Shown: positions 45,001 through 56,563 of the stretch, one piece after another
Layout: each line of letters begins with the position of its first letter
Position numbering within the stretch: the first letter of the stretch is position 1
The notes under the pieces: model-generated
The model's input: the letters and a program-made list of their open reading frames with translations, nothing else
Told to the model about the DNA's origin: nothing
Databases searched by the model: none
Assembly (NCBI GenBank): GCA_002304445.1
Contig: NEVA01000005.1
Location: forward strand, 1 to 64,000
DNA length: 64,000 bases
Direction of reading: 5' to 3'
Source of the DNA: Opitutia bacterium Tous-C4FEB
Lineage (GTDB): Bacteria; Verrucomicrobiota; Verrucomicrobiia; Opitutales; Opitutaceae
Position numbers and translations under genes: made by a program

Positions 45001-47028
45001 ATGTTTTTGAAAAAAGAAACACGTAGGAAATCAATTCCCTCTCCGCAAAAGCAAGCCCTATCACCTCCCCGCTCCGCATTGAAAAGCAAAACCTCTTCCA
45101 CCTGGTCCGCCGCAAAGTCTGAAGACCTCTACGGTTTCAAGCGCTGGGGCTCCGGCCATCTCTCAGTTGACGACGCGGGTTTCCTCAACGTCCAACCGCT
45201 CGCCGACGGTCGCGGGATCCGCGCTCTTGACGTGATCAACGAGGCTGTGGGCATGGGCCTAAAGGCACCGTTGGTCATCCGCTTCCAAGACCTCCTCCGC
45301 CACCGGGTCGCCCAGCTGAACGAGGTTTTTCGCAAGGCCATTAAACAAGAGGGCTACAAAGGCTCCTACCGCGGCGTCTTCCCCATCAAGGTCAACCAGC
45401 TGCGCGAGGTCGTCGATGAGATCGTGGCAGCCGGTAAAGAGTTCAATTACGGCCTGGAAGCGGGCTCCAAGCCCGAGTTGATGATCGCCTTGGCCATGCA
45501 CGAGGGCGCCAACCGCCTCATTATTTGCAACGGTTACAAGGACCACGACTACATCCGTCTCGCCCTCTTGGGCCGCAAGCTCGGCAAGAAAATCATCTTG
45601 GTGGTCGAACAGCTCTCCGAACTCGACGACATCATCGCCATCTCGCAAGAGACCGGGGTAAAACCGATGATCGGCTTCCGCGCCAAGCTTCAGACCCGCG
45701 GCGAGGGCAAGTGGGCCATGTCCACCGGCGATAGCGCCAAATTCGGCCTCAACACCGCCGAGATTCTCTTTGCCTGTGAAAAACTGCGCGCCGCCAAGCT
45801 CCAGTCCTGCCTGCGCCTAGTGCATTTTCACATCGGCTCGCAGGTGCCGAATATCATCACGATCAAGAACGCCGTGATCGAGGCGACACGCTTCTATTGC
45901 CAGTTGGCAAAAATGGGGTTCCCGATGGGATTCCTGGACGTCGGGGGCGGCCTCGGCGTCGATTACGACGGTTCGCGCACCAATTTCGAGAGCTCCATGA
46001 ACTATTCGATGGAGGAATACGCCCGCGATGTCGTGTTCAACGTCCGCGAAATCTGCACCGCTTCCAAAGTTCCGGTTCCCGATATTGTCAGCGAGTCGGG
46101 CCGCGCTATCGTCGCTCCCCACTCACTGCTCGTGGTCGAAGTTTTCGAGCGCATTAACAAACGTGAGTCTCTCGGCCAACAGCATCAGCCGAAGGTCAAA
46201 CACAAGGTCGTCGAGGACCTTGAGGTCATGCTCAAGAACAAGACCAAACTCGGCCGCCTAGAACGTTTTCACGACGCCACCCAGAAAAAGGAAGAAGCCT
46301 TTTCCCTTTTTAATCTCGGCTATCTCGACCTCGAAAACCGAGCCGCCGCCGAATCTCTGTTTTGGCAGATCTGCGAAAATATCGCGAAGGAGGGTCAAAA
46401 ATCAGGCTACGAGCCCGAGGAACTCCGCGATCTTTCGAAGCTCCTTGCGGACCAATACGTCTGCAATTTTTCGGTCTTCCAATCGCTCCTCGACCACTGG
46501 GCTCTCAAGCAACTCTTTCCCGTCGCACCGCTCCACCGCCTCACGGAAAAGCCCACCGTCAACGCGATCCTCGCCGACATCACCTGTGACTCCGACGGCA
46601 AGATCAGCAGCTTCATCGATCTTCAGGATACGAAAGATTACATCACCCTGCACCCGCTCAACGGGAAGCCTTACTACCTCGGCATCTTTCTGACCGGCGC
46701 TTATCAAGACATCATGGGCGACCTCCATAATCTGTTTGGTCGCGTCAACGAGGTCCACGTCTTCCTCGAAGATGATGAACCCAACGGCTATTACGTCGAA
46801 GAGGCGCTCAGCGGCAGCCGCATTGCCGATGTCCTCGAGGCCGTGCAGTACCAGCAGGAAGAATTGTGTCGCAAAATGAAGGCCCAGATCGACGCGGCGA
46901 CGAAGAAAGACGTCGTCAAACCGCGCGAGGGCGTTCGCCTGCTCGAACTCTACGAAAGCCAGATGCTCAGCAAAACGTACCTGAACATCGAAACGAAGAC
47001 CGGCCGGAAAAAGAAGCCCGGCGCCTGA
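45001..47028 (+). CDS. speA: Biosynthetic arginine decarboxylase
   Basis: This PLP enzyme converts arginine to agmatine for polyamine synthesis. With ATG 45001 it has 675 residues. The PLP lysine is in PIKVNQ (Lys130), then GLEAGSKPEL, and the later alanine-racemase-like barrel and C-terminal beta domain are recognisable (SDVAESGRAI-type region ISESGRAIVAPH, written here as VSESGRAIV). The first roughly 26 residues look non-conserved; an in-frame TTG at 45079 is a plausible alternative start and would leave room for a promoter between it and yajC. Confidence 0.94.
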   Translation: MFLKKETRRKSIPSPQKQALSPPRSALKSKTSSTWSAAKSEDLYGFKRWGSGHLSVDDAGFLNVQPLADGRGIRALDVINEAVGMGLKAPLVIRFQDLLRHRVAQLNEVFRKAIKQEGYKGSYRGVFPIKVNQLREVVDEIVAAGKEFNYGLEAGSKPELMIALAMHEGANRLIICNGYKDHDYIRLALLGRKLGKKIILVVEQLSELDDIIAISQETGVKPMIGFRAKLQTRGEGKWAMSTGDSAKFGLNTAEILFACEKLRAAKLQSCLRLVHFHIGSQVPNIITIKNAVIEATRFYCQLAKMGFPMGFLDVGGGLGVDYDGSRTNFESSMNYSMEEYARDVVFNVREICTASKVPVPDIVSESGRAIVAPHSLLVVEVFERINKRESLGQQHQPKVKHKVVEDLEVMLKNKTKLGRLERFHDATQKKEEAFSLFNLGYLDLENRAAAESLFWQICENIAKEGQKSGYEPEELRDLSKLLADQYVCNFSVFQSLLDHWALKQLFPVAPLHRLTEKPTVNAILADITCDSDGKISSFIDLQDTKDYITLHPLNGKPYYLGIFLTGAYQDIMGDLHNLFGRVNEVHVFLEDDEPNGYYVEEALSGSRIADVLEAVQYQQEELCRKMKAQIDAATKKDVVKPREGVRLLELYESQMLSKTYLNIETKTGRKKKPGA

Positions 47029-47087
47029 TCAATTCGGCGCCGGGGCTTTGCCACCTGCGTCTCGCGCAGGGCCACAAAAAACCAGGG

Positions 47088-47537
47088 TCAGGCCAACTTT
47101 CCCTGCACCAGTTTACTGACCGCGCCGAAGTCAATCAGCGCCGCATCGGGGTGCGCCTTGAGCGCTCCAATCACTTTGCCCATTTCTTTTTTTGTCGTCG
47201 CCCCGGTGCTGGCGATAGCTTCGGCAATCAGAATATCGAGTTTCGCCGCATCGAGACCCGCCGGCAGATATTTCTGGAGAATTTTGATTTCCACCTCGTT
47301 GGCGGCGACCAAGTCGGCGCGTCCGCCCTTGCTGAACTCAATGTTTGCGTCGGTCAGATTCTTGACCGCCTTGCGCAAGGTTGCGAGCGAGAGCCCATCG
47401 TCGATCTCCTTGTTGCCGTCCATCGCGGCGCGTTTGATCGCGGCGTCGGCCGTGCGCAGCGCCGTCGTGGTCACGCTGTCGCGGGCTTTCATGGAAACAA
47501 TGATGTCGGCACGGAGGGTTTCGTAGATCGAAGTCAT
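47088..47537 (-). CDS. GatB/YqeY domain protein
   Basis: This 149-residue protein starts at ATG 47537 with MTSIYETLRADIIVSMKARD, and resembles the YqeY family (also the GatB tail domain), probably a tRNA- or translation-associated protein of unknown precise role. LRTADAAIKRAA, EVEIKILQKYLPAGL and KKEMGKVIGALK are typical. An extra 14 codons upstream are unlikely to be used. It is convergent with speA. Confidence 0.93.
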   Translation of the reverse strand: MTSIYETLRADIIVSMKARDSVTTTALRTADAAIKRAAMDGNKEIDDGLSLATLRKAVKNLTDANIEFSKGGRADLVAANEVEIKILQKYLPAGLDAAKLDILIAEAIASTGATTKKEMGKVIGALKAHPDAALIDFGAVSKLVQGKLA

Positions 47538-47626
47538 GGCTTCAGCGTGCGCCCGTACCTGCCCTTGTCGAGACGGCAAGCGCGCGCGACCTTGCGCCCC
47601 GCGCTTCCGATCACATCGTCCCTAGA

Positions 47627-47998
47627 GTGAGTCCTCAACCTTCCATCAACGTCCTAGGCGGCCCGCTCAAACCGTGCTCGAACCAACCGCTCACGGGCTT
47701 CTTTCGCAACGGCCACTGCGATACGTGCGCCGACGACCACGGGTGTCACACGGTGTGCGTCGAAGTCTCAGCCGAGTTTCTCGCCTTCAGCCTCGCGGCC
47801 GGCAATGACCTCTCCACGCCGATGCCCGACTACGATTTCCCCGGCTTGCACCCCGGCGACCGTTGGTGCGTATGCGCCGCGCGGTGGCAAGAGGCGCTCG
47901 CCGCCGGAGTTCCTGCTCCGGTCTCACTTGCGGCGACGCACGCCCGTTCGCTCGAAATCGTGCCGCTCGCTCTGTTGCAAAAACACGCCACCGCCTGA
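47627..47998 (+). CDS. DUF2237 family protein
   Basis: This 123-residue GTG-started protein begins with [10 protein letters not shown], then [33 protein letters not shown], and [16 protein letters not shown]. These match the DUF2237 signature with several conserved cysteines. The function is unknown; metal binding is possible from the Cys content. It is followed 19 bp later by the VF530-like gene. Confidence 0.93.
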   Translation: MSPQPSINVLGGPLKPCSNQPLTGFFRNGHCDTCADDHGCHTVCVEVSAEFLAFSLAAGNDLSTPMPDYDFPGLHPGDRWCVCAARWQEALAAGVPAPVSLAATHARSLEIVPLALLQKHATA

Positions 47999-48017
47999 TG
48001 GCTTCCCCGCTTCCCCG

Positions 48018-48278
48018 ATGAACGAACCTCGCCGCCCCTCCAAGGACCCGCTGCACGGCGTCACCCTCGAGGCGATGCTCAACACCCTCGTCGCCCGAAG
48101 GGGCTGGGAAGGACTGGCCAGCCAGACCGACATTCGCTGCTTCAATTTCGATCCCAGCATTAAATCCAGTCTCACCTTTCTGCGGAAAACCCCTTGGGCG
48201 CGCAAAAAAGTCGAGGACCTTTACCTCTATGATTTCCGCCGCTACGGCGAATTCCGACCCGAGCCGTCCACAGATTAA
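48018..48278 (+). CDS. VF530/DUF2132 family DNA-binding-like protein
   Basis: This 86-residue protein starts at ATG 48018 and contains [20 protein letters not shown], then [20 protein letters not shown], which is the signature of the VF530 (DUF2132) family, a small helical fold with suggested DNA-binding activity. It follows DUF2237 closely. The last 4 bp overlap the convergent membrane-protein gene. A longer frame upstream reads out of frame through the previous gene and was removed. Confidence 0.92.
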   Translation: MNEPRRPSKDPLHGVTLEAMLNTLVARRGWEGLASQTDIRCFNFDPSIKSSLTFLRKTPWARKKVEDLYLYDFRRYGEFRPEPSTD

Positions 48279-48535
48279 CTCTTGGCGGCGGCCCGTAAGC
48301 TCCGGCGGCCGACTCTGACGCCCCACCCGATCATCAGCAGGCCTGCGGCAAGACTGGCGCCAAACCAGCGCCACACCTCGCCCCGCGAAATCCCCAAAGC
48401 CACCTCGTCCGACGGCTCGAGCAAAATCCAGGCGCTGACCAAATTCAGCGTCGCGGAAAGCACCACCGTCGCTCCGCCACCGATCAACAGAAAGGAAACG
48501 ACCCGGCGTTTGATTGAGGCCACAGTCATCGCCAA
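48275..48535 (-). CDS. Small two-TM membrane protein
   Basis: This 86-residue protein has two hydrophobic segments (about 12-35 and 55-74) joined by a short polar loop and ends in a basic tail. The topology suggests both ends face the cytoplasm. I do not recognise a family. It lies directly after the SYLF gene on the same strand (10 bp), with which it may be co-transcribed. Confidence 0.8.
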   Translation of the reverse strand: MAMTVASIKRRVVSFLLIGGGATVVLSATLNLVSAWILLEPSDEVALGISRGEVWRWFGASLAAGLLMIGWGVRVGRRSLRAAAKS

Positions 48536-48545
48536 ATTCCCGGCG

Positions 48546-49124
48546 TCAGTTGTTCAAATCCGCATCCCGCCAATACTTCGTGCCCTGTAAGGTCGCCTGC
48601 AGCGCGATCCCGTTCTTGGTGATCTGATACACCTCAACGTCACTCAACACCGTCGCCGCGCCCGCCGCCGCCGCTCCCTTGTCCCCGGACTGGGCCGCCG
48701 CATCTGCTTGGGCTCCGAAGTCCCAGCCTTGCTCGATGAATTGCGCGAGCTTCTTCTTTTTGCGAAACACAAACACCGCCCGAAAATCCTTCACCCCAAG
48801 ACCGATGCCGAGCCCGCCCGAGGCCATTTTCATAAACACTTCTTTTCCTTTACGATCCACGACGATGCCCTTCCCGCCCGCAACACTCGCGAAAATCAAA
48901 TTCACCCCGACATTTGAAAATACCGCGTAGCCATCCGCTTTATTGATCTTTTGCTTGATCGAAGCGTCCTGCTTGTAGAGTTCGGCCAAGACCTCATCGC
49001 GCATTTTCCGCACCTCATCTTGTTGGTCCTCGATCGTGCCTTTCTTCGCAAACGCCGGACTCGATCCGGCAGTGACCAACGTCAACGCGGCCAACAGGGA
49101 AACGATGCAGTTCAAGGATTTCAT
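48546..49124 (-). CDS. SYLF/YSC84 lipid-binding domain protein, exported
   Basis: Starting at ATG 49124 gives 192 residues. The signal peptide ends near AFA/KK. The following domain has FSNVGVNLIFASVAGGKGIV and the sequence GLGIGLGVKDFRAVFVF, typical of the SYLF (YSC84) lipid-binding fold. It should be periplasmic. A longer start at 49184 is in frame but lacks a plausible signal. It is followed by the small two-TM protein. Confidence 0.9.
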   Translation of the reverse strand: MKSLNCIVSLLAALTLVTAGSSPAFAKKGTIEDQQDEVRKMRDEVLAELYKQDASIKQKINKADGYAVFSNVGVNLIFASVAGGKGIVVDRKGKEVFMKMASGGLGIGLGVKDFRAVFVFRKKKKLAQFIEQGWDFGAQADAAAQSGDKGAAAAGAATVLSDVEVYQITKNGIALQATLQGTKYWRDADLNN

Positions 49125-49243
49125 TCCCCCACCAAATCCAACCCTCCTTTTTCGGCAAGCCCGGGCACGTACAGGCCCGGGCAAAGCTCTTTAGCCTCGC
49201 CTCCGCCCTGCACCCGGCAAAACCCTACCCTTTGCAAAATCCC

Positions 49244-50641
<1,398 letters not shown>

Positions 50642-50711
50642 TTTCACCCGCCGCGCAATTCCGATTCCGGGATTGCCGGCCCACCCAACCCTTCCAACCC
50701 TTTCTAATTTT

Positions 50712-51443
50712 ATGGGACGTCAATGGCTCCACGCAAAGCGCGCGATCGTCAACGAGCGCAAAAGCAAAATCTCTGGTAAGCTGACCAAGGAAATCAGCGT
50801 CGCCGCCAAGCTCGGCGGACCTGATCTCGGGGCCAACGCCCGCCTCTTTGCCGCCGTCGAAAAAGCCAAAAAGGCCAGCGTCACCCGCGACGTGATTGAG
50901 CGCGCCATCAAGAAGGGTGCCGGTATTGGCGACGACAAGATGGTCCTCGAACACGTCGTGTTCGAAGGCTACGCGCCGCACAAAGTGCCCGTCATCGTCG
51001 AGGTCTACACCGACAATCACCAGCGCACCGCGCCCGAGATGCGCGTCATGTTCAAGCGCGGCATCCTCGGCGGCGCCGGCAGCAACAAATTCCTCTTCGA
51101 ACACGTCGGACTCGTCGAAGCCCATCACCCCGTCGCGACGACCGATCTTGAGGCCGCCGCGATCGAGGCCGGCGCCAACGATTTCGAAATCGTGGGCCAC
51201 GACAAAAACGACGACATCCCCGCCGACCACGCCGGCGCCCGCTTCATCACCGGACTCAAGGACGTCCACGCCGTCTCCACCTGGCTTGGAAAAAACGGTT
51301 GGACCGTCGTCACCGCCGAACTCGGCTACCTGGCTAAAAATTATCCCGAGCTCGACGAAGCGGCCCGCATCGAAGTCGGCGAGTTTCTCCATGAGCTCGA
51401 CGACCACGACGACGTCCAACGCGTCTGGGCCGCGTTCAAGTAG
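50712..51443 (+). CDS. YebC/PmpR-family protein
   Basis: This 243-residue protein begins MGRQWLHAKRAIVNERKSK, then ISVAAKLGGPDLGANARLF, characteristic of the YebC/PmpR family, which includes transcription regulators and ribosome-associated factors for proline-rich sequences. The three-domain layout fits the usual length of about 240 residues. It follows asnS by about 70 bp on the same strand and converges with uvrA (15 bp). Confidence 0.95.
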   Translation: MGRQWLHAKRAIVNERKSKISGKLTKEISVAAKLGGPDLGANARLFAAVEKAKKASVTRDVIERAIKKGAGIGDDKMVLEHVVFEGYAPHKVPVIVEVYTDNHQRTAPEMRVMFKRGILGGAGSNKFLFEHVGLVEAHHPVATTDLEAAAIEAGANDFEIVGHDKNDDIPADHAGARFITGLKDVHAVSTWLGKNGWTVVTAELGYLAKNYPELDEAARIEVGEFLHELDDHDDVQRVWAAFK

Positions 51444-51458
51444 GCTCCCGCGGCGACG

Positions 51459-54317
51459 CTATTTCTGCGCGCGCCAGCGCGCCAATGCCGCCCCGGTCAA
51501 CGACCGCGCGCACGCCTCGATCCCTTGGCGCGGCCCCGCGTAGACCAGCTCGCCCCCGTCCCGTCCGCCGCCGGGCCCGAGGTCGATCAGCCAGTCGGCG
51601 AGATGGATCACGTCGAGATTGTGCTCAATCACGATCACGGTGTTGCCCGCGTCGCACAGTTTGAAGAGCAGGTCCATCAGTTTTTGGATATCCACCCAAT
51701 GCAACCCCGTCGTCGGCTCATCGAGGATGTAGAGCGTTGAGCCTTGCTGACGCTTGCTGAGCTCGAGCGAGAGCTTGATCCGCTGGGCCTCGCCGCCGGA
51801 GAGCGTCGTCGAAGATTGGCCGAGGGTCAGATAACCGAGCCCCACGGCGTCGAGCGTCGCGAGTTTGTCCAACACCCGCGGGATCGCGCGAAACAGCGTG
51901 ATCGCCTCGCGCACCGTCATGGCGAGCACGTCGGCGATCGACTTGCCGTAAAACAGGATCTCCAACGTTTCCCGGTTAAACCGCTTCCCGCCGCAACTCG
52001 GGCACGGCGCATAGGCATCGGCCATGAACTGCATATCGAGTTTGATCGCACCGTCGCCTTGGCACCGCTCGCAACGACCGCCGCGCACGTTAAAAGAAAA
52101 CCGGCTCGCTTTGTAGCCGCGCACTTTTGCCAGCGGCACCATCGCAAACAGATCGCGCAACAACCCAAGCAGATCGATATAAGTCGCCGGATTCGACCGT
52201 GGGCTCCGACCGATCGGTTCTTGGTCCACTTGAACCAATTTCTCGAAAAAATCCAAGTTCTCGATGTGCCGGTGTTTTCCCGGCAGCCCGCGGGCACCGT
52301 TCAATTTTTTCGCCGCCGCCATCGCCAACACGTCGTTGACCAGCGTGCTCTTACCCGAGCCCGAAACCCCCGTCACACACGTCAACAACCCCACGGGGAA
52401 CTGCGCGTCGACGCCTTTGAGATTGTGCTCCCGTGCCTCCCGCACGGTGAGCCAAGCGCCATCGGGCTTCTTCACTTTCGCGGTCTTGGTCACCGCCATC
52501 TTGCCCGCCAGAAACGGCCCGGTCCGCGAGAGCGTCGGCGGTAGCGCCGCGCACTGCGCCGGCGTGCCTTGGAACAGAACCCGCCCGCCTTCGGTGCCCG
52601 CTTCGGGCCCCAGTTCAATGATCTCATCGGCCGCGCGCATCGTGTCTTCGTCATGCTCCACCACGAGCACCGTGTTCCCTCGGTCACGCAGCGCGACCAG
52701 CGTCTCGATCAACTTTTGGTTGTCATGGGCGTGCAGCCCGATGCTCGGCTCGTCGAGCACGTAGATCACGCCGATCAGGCCCATCCCGAGCTGCGTGGCG
52801 AGCCGCACGCGCTGTGATTCGCCACCGGAGAGCGTCGCGTAGTCCCGTTCGAGCGTCAGATACCCGAGTCCCGTCTCCAGCAGAAAGTGCAGCCGTTGCT
52901 CGATGCCGATGACCACGTCGCCCAGCGCCGGATTCTCGCGAAAGGCCGCGACCAGTTCCTGCGCAAACCCGTGGGCTTCGCCGATGTCGAGCGTCATGAA
53001 TTCCGGGAACGTTTTGCCTGCCACCCGCACCACTCCGCTTCGCCCGTTCAGTCTCGCGCCATGGCACTCGGGGCATTCCCCGCTCACCATAAACGTCGTG
53101 AGCCGAGCCCGGAAACCTTCGCTGTCGGTGTGCCGAAAACTCTCCTCGAGATCCGCGATCACGCCGGCAAACGGCATCGCCTTCGCTTCGCGCATCCGCC
53201 GCATCTTGAACGCAAACTCACGCTCGCCCGCCCCGTGCAAAATCGCATCACGGGTCTTCTGGGGCAGGTCTTTCCACGGCGTATCGGCGTCAAAGGGCAA
53301 CTGTTCGGCCAACTGCTTCAGCAAGGAGTTGTGCTTCATGATCAAGTTCTTTCCGCCGATGCGCCAGGGCTTGAGCGCGCCGCCGCGCACCGATTTGTCC
53401 GGGTCGGCCACGATCAGCTCCGGCACGAACCGCAGCTTCCGGCCCAGCCCGCCGCAGGTTCCGCACGCACCGTCACTGTGATTGAATGAAAAATGGCGCG
53501 GCGTGAGCTTCTCGAAAACATCCCCGCAGATCTCGCATGCGAGCGACTGGCTGAGCGCCACCTCGCGCCACGGCGCCTCGGCGGTTTTCTGCGCCAGCAC
53601 GATCACCCGATCTTTTCCCTCGCGAAACGCCAACTCCAGCGAGTCGGCGAGCCGGCTCCGTTGGTCCACGGTCGCCAGCAACCGGTCGATGACCAATTCC
53701 ACCGACAACTCCTTCGTGCCCGCACCGGACGGAATCAGTTTGGGATCGTCGAGATTCTTGATCTCGCCGTTGAGCCGTACCCGTTGGAACCCCCGCAGCC
53801 GCACCCGCGGCAACTCATCGCGCAGCACACTCGGCTTCGCCCGCATGAAAGGCGCCAGCAGCACCACCCGTTCTCCGGCACACTCGGCCAGCACGCGCTT
53901 CACATTGTCATCAAGCGAGCGCTGCACCACCCGCCCTCCGTCCTTCGGACAACGTTGTTCACCGGCGAGCGCCCAGAGCAATTGCGCGTAATCTGCGATC
54001 TCCGTCACGGTGGCGATCGTGCTGCGCGGCGAGCCTCCGCCCGTGCGTTGTTCGATCGCCAGCACCGGGGAGAGTCCGTGGATGAAGTCGACGTCCGGCC
54101 GCTTGAGTTGATCGAGCACCTGCCGGGCCTGGGTCGACAGGCTCTCCATGTATTTGCGGTAGCCCTCCGCGTAAATCGTGTCGAAGGCCAGCGAGGACTT
54201 CCCCGATCCGCTCGGCCCCGTGATCACGACTAATTTTCCTCGGGGCACACGCACGTCCAAGTTCTTCAAGTTGTGCTCTCGGGCACCTTTGACGTGAATG
54301 TGGGTGGCGGCCTGCAT
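51459..54317 (-). CDS. uvrA: Excinuclease ABC subunit A
   Basis: This 952-residue nucleotide-excision repair ATPase recognises DNA damage with UvrB. It has two ABC ATPase halves: Walker A GPSGSGKS (34-41) and a second GVSGSGKS, with signatures LSGGESQR and LSGGEAQR. Zinc modules CEIC...CGTC and CERC...CPSC are present. The length is typical of UvrA. UvrB and UvrC are not in the window. It is divergent from the DUF1302 gene. Confidence 0.97.
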   Translation of the reverse strand: MQAATHIHVKGAREHNLKNLDVRVPRGKLVVITGPSGSGKSSLAFDTIYAEGYRKYMESLSTQARQVLDQLKRPDVDFIHGLSPVLAIEQRTGGGSPRSTIATVTEIADYAQLLWALAGEQRCPKDGGRVVQRSLDDNVKRVLAECAGERVVLLAPFMRAKPSVLRDELPRVRLRGFQRVRLNGEIKNLDDPKLIPSGAGTKELSVELVIDRLLATVDQRSRLADSLELAFREGKDRVIVLAQKTAEAPWREVALSQSLACEICGDVFEKLTPRHFSFNHSDGACGTCGGLGRKLRFVPELIVADPDKSVRGGALKPWRIGGKNLIMKHNSLLKQLAEQLPFDADTPWKDLPQKTRDAILHGAGEREFAFKMRRMREAKAMPFAGVIADLEESFRHTDSEGFRARLTTFMVSGECPECHGARLNGRSGVVRVAGKTFPEFMTLDIGEAHGFAQELVAAFRENPALGDVVIGIEQRLHFLLETGLGYLTLERDYATLSGGESQRVRLATQLGMGLIGVIYVLDEPSIGLHAHDNQKLIETLVALRDRGNTVLVVEHDEDTMRAADEIIELGPEAGTEGGRVLFQGTPAQCAALPPTLSRTGPFLAGKMAVTKTAKVKKPDGAWLTVREAREHNLKGVDAQFPVGLLTCVTGVSGSGKSTLVNDVLAMAAAKKLNGARGLPGKHRHIENLDFFEKLVQVDQEPIGRSPRSNPATYIDLLGLLRDLFAMVPLAKVRGYKASRFSFNVRGGRCERCQGDGAIKLDMQFMADAYAPCPSCGGKRFNRETLEILFYGKSIADVLAMTVREAITLFRAIPRVLDKLATLDAVGLGYLTLGQSSTTLSGGEAQRIKLSLELSKRQQGSTLYILDEPTTGLHWVDIQKLMDLLFKLCDAGNTVIVIEHNLDVIHLADWLIDLGPGGGRDGGELVYAGPRQGIEACARSLTGAALARWRAQK

Positions 54318-54393
54318 GAAAGGCGCAGCTTACGCATCCCAGGGCGGCGTCAACGCCCTAAGCGTTTCCGCTCACGCCAAAAGTTAAATCCGT

Positions 54394-54403
54394 GTGAATT
54401 CAC
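54394..54403. promoter_or_regulatory. Palindrome GTGAATTCAC between uvrA and the envelope module
   Basis: A perfect 10-bp palindrome lies in the roughly 206-bp divergent gap, 77 bp upstream of the uvrA start and 121 bp upstream of the DUF1302 ATG. It could be an operator, possibly for SOS-type control of uvrA or control of the module. No standard LexA motif was recognised, so the role is open. Confidence 0.25.
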
Positions 54404-54523
54404 CCTTGAAGCACGCCGCGACGGCGCTTTTGGTCGATGGCTCATAAACCCCTCGTGGCTCTCGGTAAACGGGCACTCCAGCTCATTCGTCCGAGGGCCA
54501 TTCAGCAGAACCCACCATCGATT

Positions 54524-56491
54524 ATGCCCTCACCGCACGTTCGTCTTGCCCTGAAATCCCATGTTCTCGGCGCCCTGGCCGCAGCTTTGACTTCCGCCAT
54601 GTTGGTCGCCCCCGCCTACGCCGCCCCGTTTTCTTACGGCGAACTTAAAGGCAGCTTCGACTCCACGTTTTCGGTCGGAGCGCTTTACCGGCTCAACAAC
54701 CCCAGCCCGACCTACTACGGCACCACCAATTCCTTCGACGGTGTCGCGGGCCTCCAGACCTCGGTCAACGCCGACGACGGCAATCTCAATTACAAGAAGG
54801 GCACGGTCTCACAGTTGCTCAAGGGTTCGCACGACCTCGAACTGCGCTACCGTAATTTCGGCGGTTTTGCCCGCGGCTACTACTTTCGCGATTTAAAAGC
54901 CGGCAACACTGCCCGCACCCCGCTCACCGACCAAGCCCAAGACCGCGTCGAAAAAGGCGCCGAACTCCTGGATGCTTACGTCCTCGCGAAGTTCGATGCC
55001 GCCGATTCGATACCGGTCGATCTTCGCTTCGGCCGCCAAGTGCTCAGCCTCGGCGAAAGCACTTTCATCCCGAACGGCATCAATATCATCAATCCCGTTG
55101 ATCTTTCGAAATTACGTGTTCCCGGCGCCGAACTCAAAGAAGCGTTCCTCCCGGTCAACATGCTCAAGGCCTCCATCGGCCTGACGCAGAATCTCACCAT
55201 CGAGCCGTTTTGGTTGCTGGAGTTCCGCCGCAACGAGATCGAGCCCGCCGGCACCTATTTCTCGACCAACGATTTCGCCAGCCGCGGCGGCAAGAACGTA
55301 TTCCTTGGCTTTGGCAGCCTCGCCGACAACGGCACGTTGGGCGGCATCCCTCGCGACTTCGACCGCGAAGGCGGTAACTTCAATCAATACGGCGTCGCGG
55401 CCCGCTACACGGCCGCCGCCCTCAACGACACCGATCTCGGCTTCTACTACGCGAAGTATCACAGCCGCTCGCCGCTGATCAGCTCCCGCACCCCCACCGT
55501 CCCGATCAACACCGATCTGACTGGTCCCTTGACTGCCGTCTTTATCCGCGCGGGCCTGCCGCCCGCCGCCGCCGCCGCTCAAGCCTCCGGCATTTTCCAA
55601 CTGATCGTTCTCTCGCAGACGAATCCCGCTGCACTCACCCCGGTGCAAATTGCCACCCTCCAAGCCGCCCAAACTCAGGCCGCCATCAACGGCGCCCGCT
55701 CCATCGCCCTCCTCACCGCCGCCGCCACCGGCCGCTACTTCATCGAGTATCCCGAAGGCGTCGATCTGTTCGGCGTCAGCTTCAACGCCGCTCTCGGCAA
55801 GACCGGCATCTCTTGGCAGGGCGAGTTTTCCTTCAAGAAAGACCAGCCCCTGCAAGTCGACGACGTCGAACTGCTCTTCGCGACCCTCTCCTCGCTCAAT
55901 CCAGCCTTCGGCGCCAATAACCAAATTGGCAACTACCTCGGCCAGCTTGGCCGCGAGCTCTCCGGCTTCCGCCGTCACAACGTCTCCACCGCTCAGACCA
56001 CGCTGACCAAAGTCTTCGGCCCCCTGCTGGGCTCGCAGCAATTCACCCTCCTCGGTGAAGTGGGCGGCGTCTGGGCCAACCTGCCTTCGAAAGATTATCT
56101 GCGCTACGACGGCCCCGGCACTTTCACCAGCGCCAACGGCGCCTCCATGATCAACACCGGCAACGGCGCTTTCCCGCCCACGCCGTCGTCCGCCTTCGCC
56201 GATGAATTCTCCTGGGGCTATCAAGCCGCCGGCCGCCTCGATTACACCAATGTCTTCGCCAACGTGAACATTTCGCCGTCTCTCGCGTTCACCCACGACG
56301 TGAGCGGAAACACGCCGCTCCCACTCGGCAACTACGTCGCCAAGCGCAAGAGCGTGAACCTCGGCGTCGAGTTCACTTACCAACAAAAATGGTCCCTCGA
56401 AGTTCGCTACGTGGACTTTTTTGGCGGCGACCGTTACAACCTCCTCGCCGACCGCGACTACGTCTCCACCACCCTCCGCTACTCCTTCTAA
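54524..56491 (+). CDS. DUF1302 outer-membrane-type protein
   Basis: Starting at ATG 54524 gives 655 residues with a signal peptide ending at AYA/AP. The sequence reads as a beta-barrel with repeated amphipathic strands, ending in the aromatic-rich YVSTTLRYSF, and matches the DUF1302 family. A helical, Ala/Gln-rich segment (about residues 320-405) interrupts the barrel pattern and may be a plug. It heads a module with DUF1329, YCF48-like and MMPL genes, which suggests a role in moving a hydrophobic compound across or within the outer membrane. This role is inference. Confidence 0.88.
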   Translation: MPSPHVRLALKSHVLGALAAALTSAMLVAPAYAAPFSYGELKGSFDSTFSVGALYRLNNPSPTYYGTTNSFDGVAGLQTSVNADDGNLNYKKGTVSQLLKGSHDLELRYRNFGGFARGYYFRDLKAGNTARTPLTDQAQDRVEKGAELLDAYVLAKFDAADSIPVDLRFGRQVLSLGESTFIPNGINIINPVDLSKLRVPGAELKEAFLPVNMLKASIGLTQNLTIEPFWLLEFRRNEIEPAGTYFSTNDFASRGGKNVFLGFGSLADNGTLGGIPRDFDREGGNFNQYGVAARYTAAALNDTDLGFYYAKYHSRSPLISSRTPTVPINTDLTGPLTAVFIRAGLPPAAAAAQASGIFQLIVLSQTNPAALTPVQIATLQAAQTQAAINGARSIALLTAAATGRYFIEYPEGVDLFGVSFNAALGKTGISWQGEFSFKKDQPLQVDDVELLFATLSSLNPAFGANNQIGNYLGQLGRELSGFRRHNVSTAQTTLTKVFGPLLGSQQFTLLGEVGGVWANLPSKDYLRYDGPGTFTSANGASMINTGNGAFPPTPSSAFADEFSWGYQAAGRLDYTNVFANVNISPSLAFTHDVSGNTPLPLGNYVAKRKSVNLGVEFTYQQKWSLEVRYVDFFGGDRYNLLADRDYVSTTLRYSF

Positions 56492-56495
56492 TCAC

Positions 56496-56533
56496 TGGGG
56501 CGAGGTCTACGTCCCGCCCTTTAAGCCACGCCC
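56496..56533 (+). repeat. REP-like intergenic repeat, copy 1
   Basis: The bases following the DUF1302 stop read TGGGGCGAGGTCTACGTCCC, then GCCCTTTAAGCCACGCCC. A very similar copy follows the DUF1329 gene (57960-57995). The near-palindromic CCCGCCC and GGGGCG ends suggest a REP-like element. Confidence 0.6.
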
Positions 56534-56563
56534 TTATTTTGTTTCCCGCCCCACCCGTTCTCC

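Noticed and set aside
54318-54400. LexA (SOS) box for uvrA
   Set aside because: No CTG-N10-CAG or GAAC-type motif was found. Only a short palindrome of unknown meaning is present.
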